Shown: positions 1 through 9,258, numbered from the stretch's first letter. The stretch: 64,000 bases of DNA from Fictibacillus arsenicus (GCF_001999465.1 NZ_MQMF01000001.1:1178001-1242000), one strand, 5' to 3'. Notes: generated by a model not told the origin, from the letters alone. Translations and numbers: made by a program.

Positions 1-926
1 AACGCCCCGTAAAGCAGGTTGATCACACCGAAAAGTCCGATAACAAAGGCGAGTGACTTGAACTGATCAGGAAACATGCCTGCCCCAAACACGATGACGC
101 CATATGCTCCAATTTTTAAAAGAATCCCTGAGTGAATCATAACGATCGCCGGCGGTGCCTGTACGTGCACTCGGACCATCCATGAATGCAGAGGGAAAAC
201 CGGCAGCTTTACGGCAAATGCGACCAGAAGCGCGATCAGCATCCCCATCTTAAAGCCCTTTGTGATAAACAACTGGTTCAATTCTGCTTGCGGCAGTGAA
301 AACGTGTAAGCAAGCTGTTCGAAGTTCATCGTACCTGTTTTCATGAACAGCGCGACGAACACGATCAGTAGAATCGCTGAACCAACACCGTTGTAAATTA
401 AAAAGCTATAAGCCGCTTTTTCTTTTTCTAAGTAACCCCAGCGTCCGATTAAGAAAAACATCGGGATGAGCGTGATTTCAAAGAAAATAAAGAATAAAAA
501 CAGATTTTGAGCGGCAAAAACGCCGAGCATTCCCATTTCCAGAAGGAAAAACAAAATGAAGTAGCTTTTCCAGTTTTGTTTGATAGAGAAAGAAGCGATT
601 GCTGCGAGCACTGAAACGACAGCTGTCAAGAGGATCAGCACCATCGAAAGTCCGTTAACCCCTACTTCATAAAAGATCGGATAGCTTACCTGACCTTTTG
701 ACTGAAAAACTTCATAAGAGATCCAACTGAATTTTTCCGTCAGCTGCAGCCCTTCTCCTCCCATTTTGAAAGCTGAGAGGACGACTAGTGCGATGCCTAA
801 TGGGAAAAGTGTTCCTAAAACACCAAGCCATTTAATCGATTTTTCATCGTTAGAAGGTACAAACATGAGTACCAGCACTCCTAACAAAGGGGAAAAGATC
901 AAGATGGAAAGAAGCCATGCGTTCAT
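1..926 (-). CDS. nuoM: NADH-quinone oxidoreductase subunit M (partial)
   Basis: Proton-pumping antiporter-like membrane subunit of respiratory Complex I. Only the N-terminal ~308 codons are present; the gene continues past position 1. The start ATG (924-926) gives MNAWLLSILIFSPLLGVLVL and overlaps the nuoL stop by 4 bp (ATGA), the usual translational coupling of this operon. Alternating hydrophobic segments run through the whole fragment. The stretch around 180-220 encodes AVKLPVFPLHSWMVRVHVQA, matching the conserved H-W motif of NuoL/M/N proteins (PxFPxHxW...A). A long ORF is missed here only because the stop lies outside the window. nuoN is expected next to the left. Identity is secure from the motif and from order K-L-M. 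Confidence 0.93.
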   Translation of the reverse strand, partial: MNAWLLSILIFSPLLGVLVLMFVPSNDEKSIKWLGVLGTLFPLGIALVVLSAFKMGGEGLQLTEKFSWISYEVFQSKGQVSYPIFYEVGVNGLSMVLILLTAVVSVLAAIASFSIKQNWKSYFILFFLLEMGMLGVFAAQNLFLFFIFFEITLIPMFFLIGRWGYLEKEKAAYSFLIYNGVGSAILLIVFVALFMKTGTMNFEQLAYTFSLPQAELNQLFITKGFKMGMLIALLVAFAVKLPVFPLHSWMVRVHVQAPPAIVMIHSGILLKIGAYGVIVFGAGMFPDQFKSLAFVIGLFGVINLLYGA

Positions 927-2791
927 GAGAAATACCCCCCTGTCAATGCCACAATAAGTAATAAAATCACGATTCCAAAGATAGCCGCTGTTCCGTAGGA
1001 CTGCACTTGGCCGTTCTGCAGACGCGAGCCGATCTTGCTCAGTCCTTGCACACCGTTCGTTACAGCTGTTACTAGTCCATCCACAACATAACGGTCAAAG
1101 AGAACACCCAGCTTGCTCAATCCTCTTGTTCCTTTTACAACGGTTTGATCATAGCCTTCATCGATATACCACTTGTTGTAAATGACTTCTGCGAGACTTG
1201 GGAACGATCTAGTAATCCAGTCTCTTGAAAGAGTCCCTTTTTGATAGATTAAATAAGCGAGACCGATTCCTAAAGCGGCAGCCAGTGTGGCAACAAGCGG
1301 GATCCAAGCAGGTCCATGGTGATCGCCGTGCGGCAGTTCAACCGGTCCTTGAGCCAGGTAATCGGATAAAAATGTTCCAAACCATGTTGTGTTCAAGTAA
1401 CCCGCAACGACCGCTAACACACCAAGCACGATCATCGGGAATGTCATTACGCTTGGTGATTCATGAACACCCTTCTCATTGCCGCGCGCTTCTCCTGTAA
1501 ACACAAGGAAAAACAAACGGAACATATAGAACGCCGTCATGAATGCGGCGATGACAGCGAGCCAGAACAGTCCGTATTTGCCGTCTGCATAGGTGCTTGC
1601 TAAAATTTCATCTTTTGAGAAGAATCCTGATAAAAGCGGAACCCCTGAGATCGCGAGTGCCCCGATCAAAAAGAGTGGCCCCGTGATCCGAAGCTTTTTC
1701 CATAGTCCGCCCATTTCTTCGATGTTTTGTGTATGTACAGCATGAATGACACTTCCGGCTGCTAAGAACAGCAATGCTTTAAAGAAGGCGTGTGTCGTCA
1801 GGTGAAAAATCCCTGCCACATAGCCTGATGCACCTAGCGCTAGCATCATGTATCCTAACTGGCTGACAGTGGAGTACGCTAAAACGCGTTTAATATCTTT
1901 TTGCATGAGGCCGATCGATGCCGCGAATATCGCAGTCAATCCCCCGACAACTGCAACAACCGTCAATGCTGCTTCTGACGCTTGGAAAAGAGGATACATC
2001 GCCGCTACTAAGTACACACCTGCTGCTACCATCGTTGCAGCGTGAATGAGCGCCGAAACGGGTGTAGGACCTTCCATCGCATCCGGAAGCCATGTGTGAA
2101 GCGGCAGCTGACCTGATTTTCCGACCGCTCCTACAAAAATACAAAGCGCCGTGAGCGTCAGCATCCCTGATGAGATGTCGCCATTTTTTACAGAAGCAAA
2201 AATCTCGTCATATTCGAAACTGCCAACCTGCCAAAATAGCAAAACCATCCCGATAAACAGACCAACGTCCCCGATACGGGTCATGACGAAGGCTTTTTTC
2301 GCAGCGGCCTTTGCTTCCGGTTTAAAATAATAGAATCCGATTAATAGAAAAGAACCTAGTCCTACAAGCTCCCAAAACATATATAGCTGTAATAGATTAG
2401 GAGAAACAACCAGTCCGAGCATCGCGAATGAAAACAATCCTAAATAGGCGAAGAATACTGGGAATCGTTCGTCGCCGTGCATGTACCCTTTTGAATACAG
2501 ATGTACTAAAAAACTGACGAGTGAAACGATGACGAGCATGAGCGCATTAAGAGGATTCACCTCAAAGCCCATCGTGATCGCCCGTTCACCGATCTGAAAC
2601 CATGTTCCTTCCGTTTTTATCCCCTCACCTTGCCAGACAGCTAAAAATACACCAACAGACATGACGAGCGAAATTCCTGTTAAAAGCACACCAATCCAAG
2701 CGGTGCTTTCACTTTTGGATTTTCTGAACAGCAATAAAAGAATGAAGGATAAAAGCGGGAATAACGGTATAAGCCAACTCATCTGCAACAT
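923..2791 (-). CDS. nuoL: NADH-quinone oxidoreductase subunit L
   Basis: Largest antiporter-like membrane subunit of Complex I, 622 aa, close to the usual length of the family. It is hydrophobic throughout with many membrane segments; the conserved region with SGQLPLHTWLPDAMEGPTPV and SALIHAATMVAAGVYL (residues ~225-260) is the proton-channel core shared by NuoL and MrpA. The C-terminal third contains the part that in the family forms the long lateral helix, ending in a hydrophobic anchor (AAIFGIVILLLIVALTGGY). It starts 18 bp after nuoK and overlaps nuoM by 4 bp, so it is co-transcribed leftward with the operon. It could be confused with MrpA, but the nuo context removes that doubt. Confidence 0.97.
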   Translation of the reverse strand: MLQMSWLIPLFPLLSFILLLLFRKSKSESTAWIGVLLTGISLVMSVGVFLAVWQGEGIKTEGTWFQIGERAITMGFEVNPLNALMLVIVSLVSFLVHLYSKGYMHGDERFPVFFAYLGLFSFAMLGLVVSPNLLQLYMFWELVGLGSFLLIGFYYFKPEAKAAAKKAFVMTRIGDVGLFIGMVLLFWQVGSFEYDEIFASVKNGDISSGMLTLTALCIFVGAVGKSGQLPLHTWLPDAMEGPTPVSALIHAATMVAAGVYLVAAMYPLFQASEAALTVVAVVGGLTAIFAASIGLMQKDIKRVLAYSTVSQLGYMMLALGASGYVAGIFHLTTHAFFKALLFLAAGSVIHAVHTQNIEEMGGLWKKLRITGPLFLIGALAISGVPLLSGFFSKDEILASTYADGKYGLFWLAVIAAFMTAFYMFRLFFLVFTGEARGNEKGVHESPSVMTFPMIVLGVLAVVAGYLNTTWFGTFLSDYLAQGPVELPHGDHHGPAWIPLVATLAAALGIGLAYLIYQKGTLSRDWITRSFPSLAEVIYNKWYIDEGYDQTVVKGTRGLSKLGVLFDRYVVDGLVTAVTNGVQGLSKIGSRLQNGQVQSYGTAAIFGIVILLLIVALTGGYFS

Positions 2792-2809
2792 AATTGTCCA
2801 TCTCCTCTC

Positions 2810-3124
2810 TTATCGCTTCATCGTATCCATTTCATCCACGTTTACCGTTTGGCGGTTGCGATACAGCGCGATCAGGATCGCAAGCCCGACTGCCGCTTCT
2901 GCAGCCGCTACCGTAATGGTGAACAAGGAGAAAATCTGTCCGGTAAGCCCCGGATTAATTGAGTATTTCGCAAAAGCTACTAAGTTAATATTTACGGCAT
3001 TCAGCATCAATTCTATTGAAATGAGCACAATAACCGCGTTTCGTTTTGTAAGTGCACCGAAGAGTCCTATGCAGAATAGGATCAAGGCAAGCATCAAGTA
3101 AGCCGTTAAAGGTACAGAGCTCAT
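2810..3124 (-). CDS. nuoK: NADH-quinone oxidoreductase subunit K
   Basis: Small three-helix membrane subunit of Complex I, 104 aa, typical length. The sequence shows [20 protein letters not shown] followed by [13 protein letters not shown], the family signature with the two conserved membrane glutamates (in IELMLNAVN and in the segment [12 protein letters not shown]) that take part in proton transfer. It overlaps nuoJ by 4 bp (3121-3124) and lies 18 bp upstream of nuoL. Nothing odd is seen. Confidence 0.96.
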   Translation of the reverse strand: MSSVPLTAYLMLALILFCIGLFGALTKRNAVIVLISIELMLNAVNINLVAFAKYSINPGLTGQIFSLFTITVAAAEAAVGLAILIALYRNRQTVNVDEMDTMKR

Positions 3125-3633
3125 TTTTTTGCCTCCTTCTCATCATCGTCACGTTTTGCGAGGATGATGGAGCCGATCAGTGCTACTAAGAGCAGTACTG
3201 ATGTTAGTTCAAACGGGATGACGTAATGGGAATACAGCTCAATCCCGATTTTTTTCGTGTTATCAACGTGCAGTTCCACGTCCTGCTGACCAAAATTTAA
3301 GTCTTTGATCTTTCCATACATGATCAGAAAGAAAAGACCGATCGCAAGGCCTGTAAGTATAATCTTTAGCCGCGGTGCACGCTTCTCTTTTTCCTGATGC
3401 CTTGTCAGCATGATTCCGAACAGCATGATGATTGTAATCGCGCCTGAATAGATCAGCACTTGAACAACCGCTACGAACTCAGCCGAGAGCGTAATGTAAA
3501 TACCTGCAATCGCAATAAAAGTAAAAATAAGAGCGACAACCATGTGTACGACATTTGTCAGGTTGATCAGAAGAACACCGCCGGTAATTGCTGTCAGCGC
3601 TAGCAGGAAAAAAGCTATCATTTCACCGGTCAT
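3121..3633 (-). CDS. nuoJ: NADH-quinone oxidoreductase subunit J
   Basis: Membrane subunit of the Complex I pump module, 170 aa. Five hydrophobic segments can be picked out: about residues 5-25, 28-48, 54-74, 88-105 and 140-158; the stretch [20 protein letters not shown] is characteristic of NuoJ, including the conserved Y-x-GA in the third helix. The C terminus is charged ([12 protein letters not shown]). It overlaps nuoI and nuoK by 4 bp on each side, so translation of I-J-K is coupled. Confidence 0.96.
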   Translation of the reverse strand: MTGEMIAFFLLALTAITGGVLLINLTNVVHMVVALIFTFIAIAGIYITLSAEFVAVVQVLIYSGAITIIMLFGIMLTRHQEKEKRAPRLKIILTGLAIGLFFLIMYGKIKDLNFGQQDVELHVDNTKKIGIELYSHYVIPFELTSVLLLVALIGSIILAKRDDDEKEAKK

Positions 3634-4049
3634 GCTTTGTTCTCCTTTCTGACGTTCTCATCGTTTTCATCCAGCCATTCCAGGTTCTTAAATAGATCAT
3701 CCCGGCTGTATTCGGCTAGTTCAAACTGGTTTGTCATGACAATCGCCTCTGTCGGACACACTTCCGTACAGAGATCGCACAAAATACATATTTCAAAGTT
3801 GATATCGTACGTATCAATGATTTTTCCTTTTTTTGCTGGATCCGGATGCGGCTTACCCGTTAACTGGATGCAGTCTGTCGGGCAGATCTGCGCGCACTGG
3901 TTGCACACGATGCACTTTTCCGGATAAAACTTTTGGATACCGCGGAAACGGTCAGGCATTTGGATCGGCACGTCCGGATAACTTGTCGTCACGTTTTGCT
4001 TCGTCAAGTTCTTAACGGTGTAGCTTAAACCTTTCACAAGACCTTTCAT
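3630..4049 (-). CDS. nuoI: NADH-quinone oxidoreductase subunit I (8Fe ferredoxin-like)
   Basis: Peripheral-arm subunit that carries two [4Fe-4S] clusters and passes electrons toward NuoB. Two perfect CxxCxxCxxxCP motifs are visible: C46, C49, C52, C56 in CIVCNQCAQICP and C88, C91, C94, C98 in CILCDLCTEVCP. Length 139 aa is normal for the short Bacillus form. It overlaps nuoJ by 4 bp, but upstream it is separated from nuoH by about 600 bp of repeat sequence, which is unusual inside this operon. Translation may depend on a message that reads through that gap or on a new promoter there; I could not identify one with confidence. Confidence 0.97.
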   Translation of the reverse strand: MKGLVKGLSYTVKNLTKQNVTTSYPDVPIQMPDRFRGIQKFYPEKCIVCNQCAQICPTDCIQLTGKPHPDPAKKGKIIDTYDINFEICILCDLCTEVCPTEAIVMTNQFELAEYSRDDLFKNLEWLDENDENVRKENKA

Positions 4050-4151
4050 CCTGAGATCACGCTCCTTATGCTTTGGTCTATCTATTGAACTGACTGGGTT
4101 TTGCCTTGTTGGAATCTATTAGTCTAGAAGCTGCTTCGCTGTTCATGAAAG

Positions 4152-4283
4152 TGTTGATCTCCGCTCCAGGATGCTCGCTTTCCGCGGGGCGTGCGATGAG
4201 CCCACTCGTCGCTTTGCGACATTGAATGGTCTCACCTGTCCCGCTGATCCCGCAGGAGTCTCGCACCTTGCGCTCCAACCAAC
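4152..4283 (+). repeat. Dispersed palindromic element, short form, copy 1
   Basis: About 130 bp. It begins with GTTGATCTCCGCTCC and ends with GCGCTCCAACCAAC, so its ends are short inverted repeats (GTTGAT/ATCAAC in other copies). The middle contains GCTCGCTTTCCGCGGGG paired with CCCGCAGGAGTCTCGC and an inner GATGAG...GTCTCACC arm, giving a nested hairpin. Seven further copies are in this window. Function unknown; REP- or MITE-like. Confidence 0.85.
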
Positions 4284-4420
4284 AATTCGATGAAGTTGTT
4301 ACAAAAAGCTAGATAGAAAGTAAATTTGCTAGCTTCAACCAAACAACTAAGCAATTCCTTAAGTCATTTTATAAGGTTCTATTCTAAAAGATTGTTGCTA
4401 CAGAGTTCTTCATCGAAAAG

Positions 4421-4611
4421 GTTGATTGCAGTGGAAAGTTGCGAGACTCCTCGAAAATTAAACTTCAAATTTTCTTCGTGCGATGTGTCGCTGCCGTAGC
4501 CTTCCTTGTCCTGCGGGACTGGCGGTCAGGTGAGACACTTAAAAGTGAAACGTACGAATGTGGCTCACCGCCTGACCCGCGGAAAGCGAGCAACTTGGAA
4601 CGGAAATCAAC
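4421..4611 (-). repeat. Dispersed palindromic element, long form, copy 2
   Basis: About 190 bp, opposite orientation to copy 1. Same ends and core (GGAAAGCGAG, CGGAAATCAAC) but carries an internal segment of roughly 60 bp (about 4447-4515) that includes AAATTAAACTTCAAATTTTC and GCGATGTGTCGCTGCCG. The same segment is found in the copy at 53040-53225 and absent from the short copies, so it is a defined variant rather than random drift. Confidence 0.82.
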
Positions 4612-4648
4612 ATCTTCCAAAAACAACAAAGTTTACAAAAACAATCTT

Positions 4649-5650
4649 TTATAAAAATAGTTCTTTTACGGCTGCACTTACGAATATATTCAGCAGTGCG
4701 AGCGGTAGAAGGACTTTCCATGCAAAGCCCATTAGCTGATCAGCACGGAGACGTGGAAGTGTTCCGCGAATCCAGATCATGAAAAACACGACAAGGCTGA
4801 ATTTTATGCCGAACCACAGCATTCCTGGTATGAAGCCCAGAAACGGAAGCGGCATCCATCCGCCGAGGAACAAGACCGTTGTGAGCGACGCCATTGCGAA
4901 CAAGTACACGTACTCTGTCAGCATGAAGAACGCCCAGCGGAAGCCTGAGTATTCTACGTGGTATCCGGCAACAAGCTCTGATTCTGCTTCTGGCAAGTCG
5001 AACGGCGTACGGTTCAACTCGGCGATCGAGGAGATCAAAAAGACAAAAAACCCGATCGGTGTTAGAAAGATGTACGCGATATTTTCTTGTCCCCGTACAA
5101 TGTCGTTTAAGTTCAGGCTGCCGGCAAAAAGGATAACGCCGATCACCGAAATAACGAGCGGGATCTCATACGATATCATTTGTGCCGCAGCACGCATGCC
5201 CCCAAGCAGTGAATATTTATTGTTAGAAGCCCAGCCGCCCATCAGGATGCCGATCGTCGAAATCCCTGAGATGGCCACATAATAAAGCAAGCCGACACCA
5301 AGGTCTGCGAACTGCATGTTTTCCGAGAACGGAATCGTCGCAAGCACCATGAACGCGGGAGCAAACGCGATAACCGGAGCCAGAATAAATAGCGGACGGT
5401 CAGCAAGCTTAGGAATGGTATCTTCTTTGATTAAAAGTTTAAATACGTCAGCGACGGTTTGCAGAAGACCGAATCTTCCCCCAACGCGGTTCGGTCCTGT
5501 ACGCATCTGCATGAATCCGAGCACTTTACGTTCAGCTAAGATCGCGTATGTTACAAATCCCAGCACGGTCATTAGAAGGGCTGCACCTAGTGCGAAGAAG
5601 ATGGCCACATGCGTCCAGCCAGGCTGTGCGTATAATAGATCCTCCATCAT
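4649..5650 (-). CDS. nuoH: NADH-quinone oxidoreductase subunit H
   Basis: Membrane subunit at the junction with the hydrophilic arm; with NuoB and NuoD it forms the quinone chamber. 333 aa, eight or so membrane segments. Signatures seen: GFMQMRTGPNRVG (residues ~43-55), and NRTPFDLPEAESELVAGYHVEYSG (~213-236), the acidic loop conserved in all NuoH/ND1. Start chosen as the ATG overlapping the nuoD stop by one base; GGGGAGG lies upstream inside nuoD. Downstream the operon is interrupted by the repeat-filled gap before nuoI. Confidence 0.97.
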   Translation of the reverse strand: MMEDLLYAQPGWTHVAIFFALGAALLMTVLGFVTYAILAERKVLGFMQMRTGPNRVGGRFGLLQTVADVFKLLIKEDTIPKLADRPLFILAPVIAFAPAFMVLATIPFSENMQFADLGVGLLYYVAISGISTIGILMGGWASNNKYSLLGGMRAAAQMISYEIPLVISVIGVILFAGSLNLNDIVRGQENIAYIFLTPIGFFVFLISSIAELNRTPFDLPEAESELVAGYHVEYSGFRWAFFMLTEYVYLFAMASLTTVLFLGGWMPLPFLGFIPGMLWFGIKFSLVVFFMIWIRGTLPRLRADQLMGFAWKVLLPLALLNIFVSAAVKELFL

Positions 5651-6750
5651 CAGCCATCAACCTCCCCGAGCACAATGTCGATTCCACCTAAAATCGTAAT
5701 CAAGTTGGAAATGTTTTCGCCGACTAAAAGCTTAGGCAAGATCTGCAGGTTATAAAAAGACGGTCTGCGAAACTTTAAGCGATAAGGCTCTTTTTTGCCC
5801 TCGGACGCGATGTAGCAACCGATTTCTCCACGTGGTGACTCTATTCTGACAAACGCTTCTCCTTTTGGCGGCTTGATGATTCTTGGCACTTTTGCCATTA
5901 CCGGACCCTCTTCAGGGAATTGTTCAACAGCTTGTTCTAAAATCTTTAATGATTCTTCGATTTCCTGCATGCGGCACTGATAACGCGCCCATGCATCGCC
6001 TGTATGAAAGACAGGTACATCAAAATCAAAACGGTCATAGATCGAATACGGCTCGTCTTTTCTAAGATCCCAGCTCGTGCCGGTACATCTTAAGTTCGCA
6101 CCGCTTAATGAGTAATCGAGTGCTTCTTCCTTCGAGTAATAGCCAATCCCTTTTACACGGTTCAGGAAGATCTCGTTTCCTGTCACGAGATCATGATAGC
6201 CCGCAAGCTCTTCTCTCATATACGGAACAAAATCACGAACTTTTTCGATCCATCCATCTGGCGCATCCCACTTCACGCCGCCGACACGCATGTAGTTGAA
6301 CGTAAGGCGCGCACCGCAAATTTCGTTCAGCATGTTGATGATCGCTTCTCTTTCACGGAATGCGTATAGAAAGGGGCTCATCGCACCAATATCAAGTAAA
6401 TATGTACCGAACCAAACGAGGTGACTCGCGATTCGTCCGAGCTCCATCACAATAACGCGCAAGTATTCCGCACGTTCAGGAATCTCGAGACTCATCATCG
6501 TTTCAACGGCATGGCAGATCACGTAGTTGTTCGTCATCGCAGCCAAATAATCCATGCGGTCTGTGTACGGGATAATCTGCGTATATTGCAAGTTTTCAGC
6601 AAGCTTTTCAGTCCCGCGGTGGAGGTAGCCGATTACAGGTGTTGCTTCAATAATCGTTTCACCGTCGATCTTTAGTACGATCCGGAAAACGCCGTGTGTA
6701 CTCGGATGCTGAGGTCCAACGTTGAGGAGCATCTCTTCTGTTCTGATCAT
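5650..6750 (-). CDS. nuoD: NADH-quinone oxidoreductase subunit D (49-kDa type)
   Basis: Peripheral-arm subunit related to the large subunit of [NiFe] hydrogenases; it lines the quinone site. 366 aa, the normal stand-alone (not C-D fused) length. NVGPQHPSTHGVFR at residues ~11-24 is the diagnostic motif with the quinone-site histidines, followed by GYLHRGTEKLAE; the C-terminal IVLGEVDG is also the family ending (...DIVxGExDR). It follows nuoC by 3 bp and touches nuoH by one base. Confidence 0.97.
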   Translation of the reverse strand: MIRTEEMLLNVGPQHPSTHGVFRIVLKIDGETIIEATPVIGYLHRGTEKLAENLQYTQIIPYTDRMDYLAAMTNNYVICHAVETMMSLEIPERAEYLRVIVMELGRIASHLVWFGTYLLDIGAMSPFLYAFREREAIINMLNEICGARLTFNYMRVGGVKWDAPDGWIEKVRDFVPYMREELAGYHDLVTGNEIFLNRVKGIGYYSKEEALDYSLSGANLRCTGTSWDLRKDEPYSIYDRFDFDVPVFHTGDAWARYQCRMQEIEESLKILEQAVEQFPEEGPVMAKVPRIIKPPKGEAFVRIESPRGEIGCYIASEGKKEPYRLKFRRPSFYNLQILPKLLVGENISNLITILGGIDIVLGEVDG

Positions 6751-6753
6751 TCT

Positions 6754-8154
6754 CTACACCTCCACGTCATGCGGTTCGTAATCTTTTCTAAGCGGATGAC
6801 CTACCCAGTCATCCGGAAGCATTATGCGTGTTAAGTTCGGATGACCTTCAAAATGGATTCCTAAAAGATCATACGTTTCACGCTCAGGCCAGTTTGCGCC
6901 TGCCCATAACGGGGTAATAGAGTGGGTAACGGCACTATTTCTGTCTATTTTTACTTTTAATGCAACGGACTGGCGATTTACATACGAATATAAATGGTTA
7001 TATACTTCAAAATGCGTTTCAAAATCTGTTCCATGCATTTCAGACAAATAATCAAAACGAAGCTGATCGTTGTGTTTTAAAAACTCAGCGACTTTGTAAT
7101 AGGTATCGGGTTTCGCGACTAATGTCGGCACGTCTTTTGAGAGTCTGTTGATATAAGCATCTTCTAACGTCTCTTCTCCTAAGTGCTCTTTGATGACTTT
7201 TATGTAGGTATCGAGGATCGGCTGATTTGGTGAAGGTTTTTCTTCTTCTGCTGGTTCTGCTGCAGCACCTTTTGCGTTAGCTGCGGCACGCGCTTTTGCA
7301 GCGGCTGCAGCCTTTGCTTTCGCGGCTGCGATGGCTTTTGCTTTTTCATCGTCACCCGCTGGAGCTTCTACGCCCGCTTCTCTTGATGCTTTTGCTTTCG
7401 CGGCTGCGGCTGCTTTCGCCTTTGCAGCTGCAGCGGCCTTTGCTTTTGCTGCTGCTTTTGCCTTTTCGTCGTCGGATGCTGGTTCGGTTGCTGCGTCTCC
7501 GCCTGTTTCTCTTGCGAGTTTTGCCTTCACGGCAGCGGCTGCTTTCGCTTTAGCTGCGGCGGCAGCCTTTGCTTTTGCTGCTGCTTTCGCCTTTTCGTCG
7601 TCACCAGCTGGTTCATTTGATTCAGTAGAATCTTGAGCTTTTTCAGCTTGACGCTGTTTCGCGAGTTCCAGCGCTTTCGCCTTTGCTTCTGCAGCAGCCT
7701 TCTTTTTTAGCTCTTCTTTTGTTAATTCTGGTTCAGCAGCTGGTTCGGAGGCTTCTGCCGCTTTTGCTTTTTCTGCCTGTCTCCGTTTCGCAAGTTCAAG
7801 CGCTTTCGCCTTCGCTTCTGCGGCTGCCTTCTTTTTAAGCTCTTCTTTTGTTAATTCTGGTTCTGCCGCGGGTTCGGACGCTTCCGCCGCTTCCGCCGCT
7901 TTCGCCTTTTCTGCCTGACGCTGCTTCGCAAGTTCAAGTGCCTTCGCCTTTGCTTCAGCAGCAGCTTTCTTTTTCAACTCTTCTTTTGTTAATTCTGGAT
8001 ATGCCACGGGTTCCGTTGCTTCTTCCGCTTTTGCTTTTTCCGCCTGGCGCTGCTTCGCGAGTTCAAGCGCCTTTGCCTTTGCTTCAGCAGCAGCCTTTTT
8101 CTTCTGCTCTTCTATGGATAAACCTTCATTGGATTCGTTATGTTCTTTTGTCAT
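6754..8154 (-). CDS. nuoC: NADH-quinone oxidoreductase subunit C with long Lys/Ala-repeat extension
   Basis: 30-kDa-type subunit of the peripheral arm, here 466 aa. Only about residues 310-466 are the catalytic-arm NuoC domain, recognisable by ...[30 protein letters not shown] and [20 protein letters not shown]. The preceding ~300 residues are low complexity: four copies of a unit like [20 protein letters not shown] plus [12 protein letters not shown], then several [20 protein letters not shown] blocks. The extension is highly charged, predicted helical, and has no counterpart in E. coli NuoC. Similar alanine/lysine-rich tails occur, as I recall, on NuoC of other Bacillaceae. The ATG overlaps the nuoB stop by 4 bp, so the long start is supported; no internal RBS precedes the conserved domain. 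Confidence 0.95.
   Translation of the reverse strand: MTKEHNESNEGLSIEEQKKKAAAEAKAKALELAKQRQAEKAKAEEATEPVAYPELTKEELKKKAAAEAKAKALELAKQRQAEKAKAAEAAEASEPAAEPELTKEELKKKAAAEAKAKALELAKRRQAEKAKAAEASEPAAEPELTKEELKKKAAAEAKAKALELAKQRQAEKAQDSTESNEPAGDDEKAKAAAKAKAAAAAKAKAAAAVKAKLARETGGDAATEPASDDEKAKAAAKAKAAAAAKAKAAAAAKAKASREAGVEAPAGDDEKAKAIAAAKAKAAAAAKARAAANAKGAAAEPAEEEKPSPNQPILDTYIKVIKEHLGEETLEDAYINRLSKDVPTLVAKPDTYYKVAEFLKHNDQLRFDYLSEMHGTDFETHFEVYNHLYSYVNRQSVALKVKIDRNSAVTHSITPLWAGANWPERETYDLLGIHFEGHPNLTRIMLPDDWVGHPLRKDYEPHDVEV
7240..8130. repeat. Tandem coding repeats in nuoC
   Basis: In-frame direct repeats inside nuoC. Two unit types: a ~32-codon unit (…[20 protein letters not shown]…) in the N-terminal half and a ~23-25-codon [15 protein letters not shown] unit nearer the conserved domain. 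The GC-rich, GCN/AAR codon pattern leaves long open frames on the opposite strand (for example 7296-7636), which are shadows. Confidence 0.85.
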
Positions 8155-8666
8155 TCGCTCATCACCTTCTTGCCGGTCTTCGCTTCATAACGGATTTTTT
8201 CCTGAAGCTTGTTGATGCCGTAAATCAGCGCTGCTGGATTTGGCGGGCAGCCAGGTATGTACACGTCGACAGGGACGATCTGATCGACCCCTTTTACAAC
8301 GGCATATGATTTGATATATGGACCGCCTGCGGTTGCACATGAACCCATCGCTATGACCCACTTCGGCTCAGGCATCTGCTCATACAACCTTTTTAATACA
8401 GGCGCCATTTTTTTAGTAACCGTTCCTGAAACGATCATGACATCTGACTGCCGAGGAGACGTTCGAAAGATACTCCCAAATCGGTCTAAGTCATAATGCG
8501 AGGAGCCGGTTCCCATCATTTCGATCGCACAGCACGCGAGTCCGAATGTCAGAGGCCAAAGCGAGTTGCTTCGTGCCCATGCTTTTACTTGTTCGAGTGT
8601 TACCATAAAGACGTTGCGTTCCAGTTCTGAACGTTCTTCAGCCGTAAGCTCCCATTTTATGTCCAT
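8151..8666 (-). CDS. nuoB: NADH-quinone oxidoreductase subunit B (cluster N2)
   Basis: Carries the terminal [4Fe-4S] cluster N2 that reduces the quinone. All four ligands are seen: the adjacent pair C45-C46 in [12 protein letters not shown]110 in MGSCATAGG and C140 in PGCPPNPA. Length 171 aa, normal. It starts inside the end of nuoA (10-bp overlap, AAGGTG upstream) and its stop overlaps nuoC by 4 bp. Confidence 0.97.
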   Translation of the reverse strand: MDIKWELTAEERSELERNVFMVTLEQVKAWARSNSLWPLTFGLACCAIEMMGTGSSHYDLDRFGSIFRTSPRQSDVMIVSGTVTKKMAPVLKRLYEQMPEPKWVIAMGSCATAGGPYIKSYAVVKGVDQIVPVDVYIPGCPPNPAALIYGINKLQEKIRYEAKTGKKVMSE

Positions 8667-9031
8667 TTAAGCACCTTCTTTTTCCAAGCGTATACGAGAC
8701 CTAACGTTAAAAGAACAACGAAAATTCCCATTTCAATCAGGGCAAAAACGCCTAGCTCTTCATAAGCCACTGCCCATGGATATAAAAACACCGTTTCAAC
8801 ATCAAAAATAACGAACATAAGTGCAAACAAATAATAGCGGACATTGTACTGAACCCAGCTTTGGTGAAAAGGTTCGATCCCGCTTTCGTAAGTGGTGTAT
8901 TTTTCTGCCGACGGCTTATAAGGACGCAGAATACGACCCGCTGTCAAAGCGACAACCGGCAAAAGGATCCCTAAAAAAAGAAATACAGCCACGATGAGGT
9001 AATTGTTCTGATATAAATTGTAAAAATCCAT
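8657..9031 (-). CDS. nuoA: NADH-quinone oxidoreductase subunit A
   Basis: First gene of the nuo operon; three-helix membrane subunit. The loop [20 protein letters not shown] and [22 protein letters not shown] are the two conserved NuoA blocks (E.G.. with the acidic residues in the second helix). The ATG at 9029-9031 is preferred over an upstream one at 9046 because GGGGG lies 8 nt before it and nothing before the other; this gives 124 aa. A sigma-A type promoter sits 50-80 bp upstream. Confidence 0.95.
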   Translation of the reverse strand: MDFYNLYQNNYLIVAVFLFLGILLPVVALTAGRILRPYKPSAEKYTTYESGIEPFHQSWVQYNVRYYLFALMFVIFDVETVFLYPWAVAYEELGVFALIEMGIFVVLLTLGLVYAWKKKVLKWT

Positions 9032-9083
9032 TCTGACTACCCCCATAAAAACTCAGAATTTTTCAAATTATGTAACCGCTTCA

Positions 9084-9112
9084 ATTATAACAAATTCCAT
9101 TTTTTGTGTCGA
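9084..9112 (-). promoter_or_regulatory. Putative sigma-A promoter of the nuo operon
   Basis: On the minus strand TCGACA (9107-9112), a 17-bp spacer and a perfect TATAAT (9084-9089), about 50 bp before nuoA. This is the only good promoter seen for the ten-gene operon in the window. Confidence 0.7.
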
Positions 9113-9258
9113 TGATACCTTTTGTGACATGCTTATGAACTATAAAAATGTTGTATTCTTATTTTTCTATAGAAATGTTCATAATCCTGTAAATTTTCAC
9201 ATGTGATTATCAGGAAGTTAGGAGTATGATAAAAGTGAAAAGAGGAGGAGATGTATTT

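Larger units (their letters stand above)
4050..4648. other. 600-bp non-coding gap splitting the nuo operon
   Basis: Between nuoH and nuoI, genes that normally abut. It holds two copies of the dispersed palindromic element of this window, in opposite orientation (4152-4283 and 4421-4611), joined by about 135 bp of A+T-rich sequence. No convincing ORF, RBS or T-tailed terminator was seen in either direction. Confidence 0.7.

Noticed and set aside
4078-4654. Frames inside the nuoH-nuoI gap (4078-4278, 4439-4654)
   Set aside because: They run through repeat elements, recur with the elements elsewhere and have no RBS.
7296-7636. Long plus-strand frames opposite nuoC
   Set aside because: Leucine/alanine-only shadows of the Lys/Ala repeats; no RBS.
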